DNA of 13,886 bases from positions 1-13,886 of the forward strand of contig JAACEC010000020.1 of assembly GCA_011682715.1 (NCBI GenBank), read 5' to 3'. The stretch's first letter is position 1, and the number at the start of each line of letters is the position of its first letter. Source of the DNA: Pseudomonadota bacterium (GTDB taxonomy: Bacteria; Hydrothermota; 32-111; QNBC01). Shown one piece after another: positions 7,502 through 13,886 of this stretch. A program made the translations under genes and the position numbers. The notes under the pieces are model-generated. The model was given only the letters and a program-made list of their open reading frames with translations, searched no databases and was not told the DNA's origin.

Positions 7502-8488
7502 TTAATAATTCACTCCTATGCTCATCCTGTGAGTGCCGTTTGTCGATTTTTCCACGGTATAACAATAATCGAATCTAAATCGATTTAGTAGTATCCCCAG
7601 GCCTATATTGGCAAGCGTGTTCTCTCCTCCAATTAGGTAAGAGACCCGCAAATTAACACGATTGTTAAAAATATAATCGAAATCTATATCGGTAACCGCT
7701 CTGTCAGGAATACTCGAAAAAAAGTTCTTTATGTTATCCGAAAAGGAGTAGCTGGTGTCACTGTAAGGAATTACATAGTATTTAGAATAACCACCAATTG
7801 AAATACCTATATCGCTGTTATATTGTTTCAAATCGAACCGTCTCCCCATTGCAAATCTCACGCGACTTGGCTGAGCAACCTTTTGTGTCTCTCCGAAATT
7901 TATCATGGGGCCAAAATTATTAAAAACAACGGATATTTTCATTCCTTTGAGAATATACGGGCTGAACAATACTCCGCCGTCAAAGGATACTCCGGTTCCG
8001 GAATAGATATAGGAATATTGACTGATAAATTTAAATCCCACTCCGACTTTTAACTCTTTGTAAATCTCATATCCAACGGAGCCACCTGCAATGAAATCGG
8101 AGAAACTCGTTGTGGAATAGGGAAGATCCTGCGGAACAATTCCTCTTAATTCAATGGATCCGCCGTTAAAGTACCCTATCCCCATCATTATACCCAACTT
8201 ATCGTTGACCTTTTTTGAGAAATAGATGTCGTCTCTCCTTATATCAAATCCAAGCTCCTCATGGTTAAATACCATATTTATATTTTCCGTTGCGGCAAGC
8301 ATCGAAGGATTATCCAAAAAAGAGGTAATAACATGTCCGAAAACCGAATAACCGTTCATGAGAGACGAGGATACAGGGGATGTGTTAATTTCGAGAACAG
8401 ATAACCCTCTATTACTTGCTTTGAAATCTTCACCGAAAATCAGAGTTCCCCAGCATAGTATCACTATTATAATCCATATTCTTTTCAT
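7502..8488 (-). CDS. PorV/PorQ-like outer-membrane beta-barrel protein
   Basis: The protein has 328 residues. Residues 1-19 are a signal peptide (MKR, hydrophobic core, LIFG). The mature N-terminus contains SPVSSSLMNGYSVFGHV and FLDNPSMLA, a degenerate form of the (G)AxxxAMGxA...DDxxAxxxNPAGLA block of PorV/PorQ/UPF0164 proteins. The rest is alternating hydrophobic and polar beta-strand sequence rich in Gly, Tyr and Phe, ending in an aromatic residue (GVNY), as is usual for a barrel. Known PorV and PorQ act with the type IX secretion system in Bacteroidetes, but many relatives have no known function, and no secretion gene is nearby. A GGAGG site lies 4-5 nt before the ATG. The gene is 135 bp downstream of gyrA, and a perfect DnaA box lies 33 bp before its start codon. 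Family assignment is moderate; function is unassigned. Confidence 0.65.
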   Translation of the reverse strand: MKRIWIIIVILCWGTLIFGEDFKASNRGLSVLEINTSPVSSSLMNGYSVFGHVITSFLDNPSMLAATENINMVFNHEELGFDIRRDDIYFSKKVNDKLGIMMGIGYFNGGSIELRGIVPQDLPYSTTSFSDFIAGGSVGYEIYKELKVGVGFKFISQYSYIYSGTGVSFDGGVLFSPYILKGMKISVVFNNFGPMINFGETQKVAQPSRVRFAMGRRFDLKQYNSDIGISIGGYSKYYVIPYSDTSYSFSDNIKNFFSSIPDRAVTDIDFDYIFNNRVNLRVSYLIGGENTLANIGLGILLNRFRFDYCYTVEKSTNGTHRMSIGVNY

Positions 8489-8520
8489 TAAACCTCCAAG
8501 GTATCAAATAGCGTTATTTA

Positions 8521-8615
8521 TGTGGATAAGTGATTATTTTATTCTATATACTACATCATAAGTTATGTTATTCCGGCACATACAACTTATCCACATTTTC
8601 CATTACTTATCCACA
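8521..8615. other. Cluster of three perfect DnaA boxes with adjacent AT-rich segment (candidate oriC or DnaA-regulated site)
   Basis: The consensus 9-mer TTATCCACA occurs exactly at 8587-8595 and 8607-8615 on the + strand, and as its reverse complement TGTGGATAA at 8521-8529. I found no other perfect copy in the window. Between the inverted box and the direct pair lies a strongly AT-rich stretch (about 8530-8573), followed by a short GC cluster (CCGG at 8573-8576). This layout of boxes, GC patch and AT-rich DNA resembles a minimal bacterial origin, and the neighbours recF, gyrB and gyrA are typical origin-region genes. No dnaA or dnaN gene is visible, and I saw no clean run of DnaA-trios. The alternative is control of the outer-membrane gene starting at 8488. 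Confidence 0.75.
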
Positions 8616-8618
8616 TTT
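8585..8618 (+). repeat. 14-bp direct repeat carrying two DnaA boxes, 20-bp period
   Basis: ACTTATCCACATTT occurs at 8585-8598 and again at 8605-8618, exactly 20 bp apart, which places both boxes on about the same face of the helix. The inverted box at 8521-8529 shares the core ACTTATCCACAT. The match extends beyond the 9-bp consensus on both sides. Confidence 0.9.
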
Positions 8619-8623
8619 ACACA

Positions 8624-11038
8624 TCAAGGCGTGATCTCCTCTACATCTATGATACTATCATTATCTCTGAGCCGAACTATCCTGACACCCTGTGTGTTTC
8701 TCCCTATGGTTTTAATTTCGCTGGCCTTCATTCTCACAACCTGCCCGAGACGTGTTACAAATATCAATTCGTGGTTATCATGAACATCTTTAATCGCCAC
8801 AACATTTCCACGATTTTCATTCGTCTTTATTGCAATAACACCCTTTCCGCCGCGGTGTGTTTTTCTGTAAGCATCTATATCCGTGCGTTTACCGAATCCT
8901 TTTTCTGTTATGACAAGCAAGGTATCACCTCGTTTTGCAACAACCATTCCGACGACCACATCGTCTTTATCGAGCCTTATACCCCTTATTCCGTGTGCCG
9001 TTCTGCCCATTACCCTGACTTCCGATTCCACAAAATGGATTCCCTGACCTTTTCTCGTTACGATAATGATACTGTCGTTCCCGCCCGTGACTCTGACATC
9101 CTCAATTGTTTCGTCATCATCCAACCTGCTGTAAATGATTCCGTTTTTACGGGGATGCGAAAAATCGGACAGTTTCATTCGTTTCACGGTCCCTTTTGTC
9201 GTTACAAGAAAAAGAAATCTGTCTTCTTTAAACGATTTCACGGGGACTATTGCCTTAACCTTTTCTCCACTGCCACAACCGATAAGATTGACTATCGCAC
9301 GTCCCTTGGCTTGTCTTCCGCCTTCAGGGATCTGATACACTTTAAGCCAATACGCGATTCCCTTATCGGTAAAAATCAGAACATAGCTGTGGGTCGAGGC
9401 TACGAACAAACCGTTTACAAAATCATCGTCAACGGTCTTAATCCCGATTATACCCTTTCCGCCTCTCTTTTGGTTTTTATACGTCGAAAGCGACATTCTT
9501 TTTATGTAACCTTTGTTGGAAACAAATACAACGACATTTTCATCTGCTATGAGGTCTTCCACATCTATATCATCTGCCATCTCCAACTTTATTTCCGTAA
9601 GCCTTTCATCTCCGTATTTATTTTTAATTTCCAGAAGCTCTTTCTTTATCTCTTCAAGCAAAAGCGACTCTGATGACAGTATCGATTTGTAAAATGCTAT
9701 GTCTTTTATCAGTTTTTCATACTCTTCGTCGAGTTTATACCGCTCAAGCTGTGTAAGTCTCGCCAATTTAATATCAAGTATCGCATTTGCCTGTAATTCG
9801 GTAAAGGCAAACCTGGCTATTAAATTTGTTCTCGCCACGGCAACATCCTTAGCCTTTTTTATAATCTCTATTATTTCGTCTATATGATCAAGAGCAATTT
9901 TTAGCCCTTCCAGTATGTGCGCCCTTCTTGCGGCTTTATCAAACCTGTATTGCGTTCTTCTCGTAATTACGTTTTTTCTGTGTTCGATAAAAACGGAAAG
10001 GACCTCTTTGAGGTTTAAAACTTTAGGAATCCCATCAACGAGTGCAAGCATGATTATACCATAATTATTCCTCAGTTGAGTGTGTTTGTAGAGATTATTC
10101 AAAACAACCTCTTTTTCATACCCTCTTTTAATATCGATACTCACCCTTATACCATTTCTATCCGACTCGTCTCTGATATCTTGTATACCGTCGATCTTCT
10201 TCTCTTTAACTAACTTCGCAATCACCTGTATCAAATTCGATTTATTTACCTGATAAGGCAGTTCGGTGATTACAATTCGCTCTTTGCCCTTCTTCGTTGT
10301 CTCGTAATTTACTCTTCCCTGAATCTGGATTGTGCCACGGCCGGTTTTATAGGCATCCCTTATCCCCTTAATTCCCGTTATGATTCCCTGTGTGGGAAAA
10401 TCAGGCCCCTTTATGAATTGCATCAATTCATCTATGGTAGCATCGGGATTCTCAATCAAATGCACGGTTCCGGCAATAACCTCCGTCAAATTATGCGGAG
10501 GAATATTCGTAGCCATCCCAACGGCAATACCGGAAGATCCGTTAATAAGTAAATTGGGAATTCTTGCGGGTAACACTAAGGGTTCCTTGATTCTTCCGTC
10601 AAAATTTGGAACCATATCCACCGTATTTTCATCAAGATTAACAAGCATTTCGGCTGCGATTTTGGATAATCGCGCTTCGGTATATCTGTAAGCTGCTGCG
10701 GGATCCCCGTCAACACTTCCGAAGTTCCCATGTCCGTCGACGAGAGGGTATCTCAACGAAAAATACTGAGCCATTCTTACCATTGCGTCATAAACGGCAC
10801 CGTCACCGTGGGGATGGTACTTTCCGAGCACCTCACCCACAACGCTTGCCGATTTCTTATACGGCTTGTTATGGAACAATCCCATTTGATACATGGAATA
10901 CAGAATCCTTCTGTGAACCGGTTTCAAACCGTCCTTGGCATCGGGCAAAGCTCTGCCCACAATCACACTCATCGAGTATTCGAGATATGCCGTTTTCAGT
11001 TCTTTGCTTATATTTATTTCTTTTATTCTGTCATTCAT
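8624..11038 (-). CDS. gyrA: DNA gyrase subunit A
   Basis: GyrA cuts and rejoins DNA in the A2B2 gyrase, which introduces negative supercoils. The 804-residue protein starts with YSMSVIVGRALPDAKDGLKP (21-40). It has the winged-helix GKYHPHGDGAVYDAMVRMAQ (72-91), and the catalytic Tyr119 in AAAYRYTEARL, equivalent to E. coli Tyr122. The C-terminal pinwheel carries the GyrA-box QKRGGKG (523-529), which separates it from ParC. The quinolone-pocket residue equivalent to E. coli Ser83 is Gly80; the Asp87 equivalent is Asp84. The ATG at 11038 is preceded by GAGGTGA, which overlaps the gyrB stop region; the two genes are 10 nt apart. The usual long acidic tail is absent. A DnaA-box cluster starts 8 bp beyond its stop codon. 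Confidence 0.97.
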   Translation of the reverse strand: MNDRIKEINISKELKTAYLEYSMSVIVGRALPDAKDGLKPVHRRILYSMYQMGLFHNKPYKKSASVVGEVLGKYHPHGDGAVYDAMVRMAQYFSLRYPLVDGHGNFGSVDGDPAAAYRYTEARLSKIAAEMLVNLDENTVDMVPNFDGRIKEPLVLPARIPNLLINGSSGIAVGMATNIPPHNLTEVIAGTVHLIENPDATIDELMQFIKGPDFPTQGIITGIKGIRDAYKTGRGTIQIQGRVNYETTKKGKERIVITELPYQVNKSNLIQVIAKLVKEKKIDGIQDIRDESDRNGIRVSIDIKRGYEKEVVLNNLYKHTQLRNNYGIIMLALVDGIPKVLNLKEVLSVFIEHRKNVITRRTQYRFDKAARRAHILEGLKIALDHIDEIIEIIKKAKDVAVARTNLIARFAFTELQANAILDIKLARLTQLERYKLDEEYEKLIKDIAFYKSILSSESLLLEEIKKELLEIKNKYGDERLTEIKLEMADDIDVEDLIADENVVVFVSNKGYIKRMSLSTYKNQKRGGKGIIGIKTVDDDFVNGLFVASTHSYVLIFTDKGIAYWLKVYQIPEGGRQAKGRAIVNLIGCGSGEKVKAIVPVKSFKEDRFLFLVTTKGTVKRMKLSDFSHPRKNGIIYSRLDDDETIEDVRVTGGNDSIIIVTRKGQGIHFVESEVRVMGRTAHGIRGIRLDKDDVVVGMVVAKRGDTLLVITEKGFGKRTDIDAYRKTHRGGKGVIAIKTNENRGNVVAIKDVHDNHELIFVTRLGQVVRMKASEIKTIGRNTQGVRIVRLRDNDSIIDVEEITP

Positions 11039-11048
11039 ACTTCACCTC

Positions 11049-12944
11049 TCAAATGTCCAGATCCTTAACGTAATGGGCATTTTCTTCTATGAATTTTCTT
11101 CTCGGTTCAACCTTATCTCCCATAAGTATGGTAAAAAGTTGGTCCGCCTCCTCGGCATCTTCAATGGTAACACGTTTTAAAATACGATTTTCAGGATTCA
11201 TCGTCGTATTCCACAACTGTTCCGGATCCATCTCACCGAGACCCTTGTAACGTTGGATTAAGATACCGTCTTCACCAATTTCTTTTACTATCATATCTTT
11301 CTGCTCGTCGGTATACGCATACTTCTTAATTTTTTTACCTTTTTTAATCATATAAAGCGGAGGTTGCGCAAGATAAACAAATCCACTTTCGATTAGTTCT
11401 TTTGCATATCTGTAGAAAAAAGTAAGGAGCAATGTTGTAATATGCGAACCGTCAACATCAGCATCAGCCATTAAAATTATCTTATGATAACGTATTCTTG
11501 CTATTTTATCTCTTGTTTCCTCGTCACCGAAAGTTATTCCTATTGCCGAAACAATGGTCTTTATGGCATCGTTGGACAAAATTTTATCCAGCCGGCTCTT
11601 TTCCACATTGAGAATTTTACCGCGGAGGGGCAGAATAGCCTGAAAATTTCTATCTCTACCCTGTTTTGCACTGCCTCCTGCAGAATCTCCCTCCACCAAA
11701 TAGATTTCGGTAAGTGAAGGATCCTCTATTGAACAATCTGCGAGTTTCCCCGGAAGAATATCGCTTTCAAGAGCACTTTTTCTCCTGGTTAGTTCCCTTG
11801 CCTTCTTTGCCGCAATACGACCACGCGCCGCCATTTGTACCTTTTCGAGTATCTTATTTATAACACTCGGGTTCTCCTCGAAATAAACGGACATTTTACT
11901 CTGTACAACAGATTCCACGATCCCTTTGATATCACTGTTCCCCAATTTCGTCTTCGTCTGCCCTTCAAATTGCGGATTCGGCAGTTTTACCGAAATCACG
12001 GCAGAGATACCCTCTCTGACATCATCTCCGGTAAACACAACGTCCTGTTTCGGTTTCGATCTTCTGTAAAATTCGTTTATGACTTTCGTTAAAGCGGATT
12101 TAAAGCCGCTTAAATGCGTTCCTCCCTCTTTCGTGTTTATGTTATTGGCAAACGCATAGATTATGCTCTGGAATGTCTTATTGTACTGGAATGCGACATC
12201 CACAGTAACATTATCCTTTTCATCTTTGATAAAAACGGGGTTCGGATGAATGGGATCTTTAAATTTATTTATATGTTTTACAAACTCGATTATACCGCCT
12301 TTGTAAAAGAAGTTGTTGAATCTGCCGTCTCTCTCATCCCTTATCTCGATTCTAAGTCCTTCGTTAAGAAAAGCCAACTCCCTTAACCGCTCGGATAAAA
12401 CATCAAAACTAAACTTCTGATCACCAAAAATCTTTTTATCAGGCATAAATGCAATAACTGTCCCGGATCCCGACGTGAATCCCGTCACCTTTAATTCCGT
12501 CACGGGTATTCCCTTTTCATACCGCTGAAAATAGAGTTTACCGTCTTTTTTAATCTTAACCTCGAGCCAACCGGAGAGAGCATTAACCACGGAAACTCCT
12601 ACACCATGCAACCCGCCCGATATTTTGTACGCTTTGTGATCAAATTTTCCTCCGGCATGTAACATCGTCATAACAACTTCCACGGCAGGTTTATGCATCT
12701 CCGGATGTTCCCCGACGGGAATTCCACGTCCATTATCATCTATAACAATCGATTCGTCAGCTTTTATAGTTACCTTTATGTGATTGCAATACCCTGCAAG
12801 AGCTTCATCGATACTGTTGTCTATTACCTCAAAGGCAAGATGGTGAAATCCTCTACTGAAGGTATCGCCGATATACATAGCCGGACGGACTCTTACCCCT
12901 TCCAACCCCTTTAATACATGTATTTTACTCGCATCGTATGTCAA
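11049..12944 (-). CDS. gyrB: DNA gyrase subunit B
   Basis: GyrB is the ATPase subunit that drives strand passage. The 631-residue protein has a GHKL ATPase domain: E39 and N43 in FEVIDNSIDEALAG, DDNGRGIP (69-76), and GGLHGVG (110-116). A transducer domain follows. The TOPRIM domain has EGDSAGG (418-424) and the metal-binding DADVD (494-498). The C-terminal QRYKGLGEMDPEQLWNTTMNP block (from 564) ends the protein. The length matches the short GyrB class without the large insert of the E. coli protein. The start is TTG at 12944, supported by AAGGAGG 5 nt upstream; it overlaps the stop of the dciA-like gene (TTGA). The adjacent gyrA argues for GyrB rather than ParE. Confidence 0.97.
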   Translation of the reverse strand: MTYDASKIHVLKGLEGVRVRPAMYIGDTFSRGFHHLAFEVIDNSIDEALAGYCNHIKVTIKADESIVIDDNGRGIPVGEHPEMHKPAVEVVMTMLHAGGKFDHKAYKISGGLHGVGVSVVNALSGWLEVKIKKDGKLYFQRYEKGIPVTELKVTGFTSGSGTVIAFMPDKKIFGDQKFSFDVLSERLRELAFLNEGLRIEIRDERDGRFNNFFYKGGIIEFVKHINKFKDPIHPNPVFIKDEKDNVTVDVAFQYNKTFQSIIYAFANNINTKEGGTHLSGFKSALTKVINEFYRRSKPKQDVVFTGDDVREGISAVISVKLPNPQFEGQTKTKLGNSDIKGIVESVVQSKMSVYFEENPSVINKILEKVQMAARGRIAAKKARELTRRKSALESDILPGKLADCSIEDPSLTEIYLVEGDSAGGSAKQGRDRNFQAILPLRGKILNVEKSRLDKILSNDAIKTIVSAIGITFGDEETRDKIARIRYHKIILMADADVDGSHITTLLLTFFYRYAKELIESGFVYLAQPPLYMIKKGKKIKKYAYTDEQKDMIVKEIGEDGILIQRYKGLGEMDPEQLWNTTMNPENRILKRVTIEDAEEADQLFTILMGDKVEPRRKFIEENAHYVKDLDI

Positions 12945-13246
12945 ATTCGCCTCCTTCTTAATCCTATTTTAAAAACTATCGTATTCACTACTTTCTTTCC
13001 TAAAAAACCGTTTATCTCTTTTATTATAGCATCGCTCATGGAATCAAGCTCCCTTTTCCAGATCGTATTCTTGACCCTTATTTCAATTCTATTATCTTCG
13101 ATAAGTAACGGCTCCGTGACCGATGCTATCTCTTTGCCTACAATTTTTCCCCAATTGCTCTGTATCTTAAAATTCTCGTATACGCCGACTTTCTTCAACA
13201 CATTGGCCAATATGTCTCCTATGGGTTTCGGCTTATGTCTATCCAT
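12941..13246 (-). CDS. DciA/DUF721 family protein
   Basis: The protein has 101 residues from the ATG at 13246 (MDRHKPKPIGDILANVL). DUF721 features are visible: the basic start followed by PxxIGDIL, then WGKIVGKEIASVTEPLLIEDNRIEIRV, and a helix LDSMSDAIIKEIN. DciA proteins load the replicative helicase DnaB in bacteria lacking DnaC or DnaI; many DUF721 relatives sit between recF and gyrB, as here. The frame extends upstream to an ATG at 13291 inside recF, but the start at 13246 has TGGAGC 7 nt before it and matches the usual family N-terminus. It overlaps the recF end by 8 nt and the gyrB start by 4 nt. Helicase loading in this organism is inferred from the family only. Confidence 0.8.
   Translation of the reverse strand: MDRHKPKPIGDILANVLKKVGVYENFKIQSNWGKIVGKEIASVTEPLLIEDNRIEIRVKNTIWKRELDSMSDAIIKEINGFLGKKVVNTIVFKIGLRRRRI
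12950..12956 (-). promoter_or_regulatory. Ribosome binding site supporting the TTG start of gyrB
   Basis: AAGGAGG runs from 12956 to 12950 on the - strand, 5 nt before the TTG at 12944. The next in-frame Met of gyrB is residue 23, inside the conserved VRPAMYIG block, so TTG is the credible start. Confidence 0.75.
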
Positions 13247-13886
13247 GCATTTGCTCCATATTGAGATACTCCACCTCCATTCCGATATCATATCGCTCGG
13301 GAGATGTTATAATCACCTGCGCTTTGCCAATAAAAAATTTCAACAGATTTTTCCGCCTCCGCTCATCTAATTCCGAAAATATGTCATCGAGGAGCATCAC
13401 AGGATACTCACCCTTTTCTTTATAAAAAATATCCGATTCGGCTATCCTGATCGCCACAACAAGAGATTTTTTCTCCCCGGTAGAAGCGAAATAGCGGGAG
13501 TTCTCACCGTTAATAAATATCCGAATATCATCGGTATGCACACCGAAAGAGGTCCTTTTGAGCAGTTTATCATTTTCTCTTTTCTTCCGGTATCGTAGAA
13601 GCAAATCATCTTTATTCTCATCCGTGAATTCCGATTTGTAATTTACGGACACCCTGTCTTCCACACCGGTTATTTTAATATATATATCCGTTATCAACTC
13701 GTTTATCCTGTTTACCGTCTTCCTTCTTTTGTTCGCGATTATCATCCCGTTTTCCGTTAGAACTTTTTCATATGCGCAAAATAAATTTTCATCATTGTCC
13801 GGCATTTCTCTCAAAAGCTTATTTCGCTGTTCCAGAGCGTAGTTGTACCTTTTAAGGTACATTATGTAATCATCGTCAGTCGATGC
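13239..13886 (-). CDS. recF: DNA replication and repair protein RecF, C-terminal part (partial)
   Basis: RecF is an SMC-like ATPase that helps load RecA at single-strand gaps with RecO and RecR. The frame is open from the right edge (13886) to TAG at 13241-13239, giving 215 residues of a protein usually about 360 long; the ATG at 13862 is internal. The fragment begins DDDYIMYLKRYNYALEQRNKLL, the typical middle of RecF after the N-terminal Walker A part. It then holds the ABC signature-like STGEKKSLVVAIRIAE, Walker B in VMLLDDIFSELDERRR, and the end block QVIITSPE. Missing upstream sequence holds Walker A. It is followed by the dciA-like gene with an 8-nt overlap, consistent with a recF-dciA-gyrB-gyrA operon. 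Confidence 0.93.
   Translation of the reverse strand, partial: ASTDDDYIMYLKRYNYALEQRNKLLREMPDNDENLFCAYEKVLTENGMIIANKRRKTVNRINELITDIYIKITGVEDRVSVNYKSEFTDENKDDLLLRYRKKRENDKLLKRTSFGVHTDDIRIFINGENSRYFASTGEKKSLVVAIRIAESDIFYKEKGEYPVMLLDDIFSELDERRRKNLLKFFIGKAQVIITSPERYDIGMEVEYLNMEQMHG

Noticed and set aside
7481..7503. Possible terminator after the outer-membrane gene: AAAAATTT, 7-nt loop, AAATTTTT
   Set aside because: The 8-bp stem is all A-T and overlaps the stop codon of the gene, so it would be weak; it is more likely a by-product of an AT-rich promoter region.
8559..8569. Short palindrome-like CATAA-G-TTATG near the DnaA boxes
   Set aside because: A 5-bp arm in AT-rich DNA is easily due to chance; it may be an operator, but nothing supports this.
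8771..9673. A 300-codon open frame on the + strand
   Set aside because: It is antisense to the well-supported gyrA C-terminal domain, has low-complexity, unlikely composition (many Phe, Ile, Tyr, His and Cys), no recognisable domain and no ribosome site that I can see. It is a shadow of gyrA codon use.
13247..13291. Longer N-terminus of the dciA-like gene from the ATG at 13291
   Set aside because: The extra 15 residues lie wholly within recF, do not resemble the family, and the ATG at 13246 has its own ribosome site.

Overview
The window reads as a housekeeping, probably origin-proximal, stretch of a low-GC, diderm (Gram-negative-type) bacterial chromosome. The evidence for an outer membrane is an EnvC-type murein hydrolase activator and a PorV/PorQ-like beta-barrel protein. 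The methionyl-tRNA synthetase carries the KISTSRN form of the KMSKS loop that I know from Bacteroidetes-type enzymes, and the DUF4388 and PorV-like genes also fit the FCB group or an allied candidate phylum. I cannot name a genus. Genes are tightly packed, often with 4-nt stop/start overlaps. No transposon, phage, CRISPR, tRNA or rRNA is visible.

Left arm, + strand (1-6777): the 3' end of a CCA-adding tRNA nucleotidyltransferase, then envC, holB (DNA polymerase III delta'), a PSP1/RicT-family gene, metG, tatD and rsmA. From envC to rsmA every junction overlaps or is 1 nt apart, so this looks like one operon. The series holB-ricT-metG-tatD-rsmA matches, in order, a conserved block known from the origin region of Bacillus subtilis, with intervening genes missing. 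envC has no Shine-Dalgarno sequence, but a promoter-like element sits where transcription would start on its ATG. metG has a strong ribosome site and a canonical N-terminus with HIGH, but an in-frame TGA at codon 35. The local sequence is best explained by a 6-nt deletion.

Right arm, - strand (13886-6760, read right to left): the 3' part of recF, a DciA/DUF721-family gene, gyrB, gyrA, then a 135-bp intergenic region, the PorV/PorQ-like gene and a DUF4388 (PATAN) plus winged-helix gene. recF, dciA-like, gyrB and gyrA form a tightly coupled replication/topology operon. The two arms converge at 6760-6777, where the rsmA and DUF4388 reading frames share 18 bp.

The most notable signal is in the 135-bp gap after gyrA: three perfect 9-bp DnaA boxes (TTATCCACA) within 95 bp, two of them in a 14-bp direct repeat spaced 20 bp, next to an AT-rich stretch. 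It is a candidate replication origin, a second DnaA-binding locus, or a DnaA-controlled promoter for the outer-membrane gene. Otherwise the region is conventional; I found no new defence, mobile or biosynthetic system.
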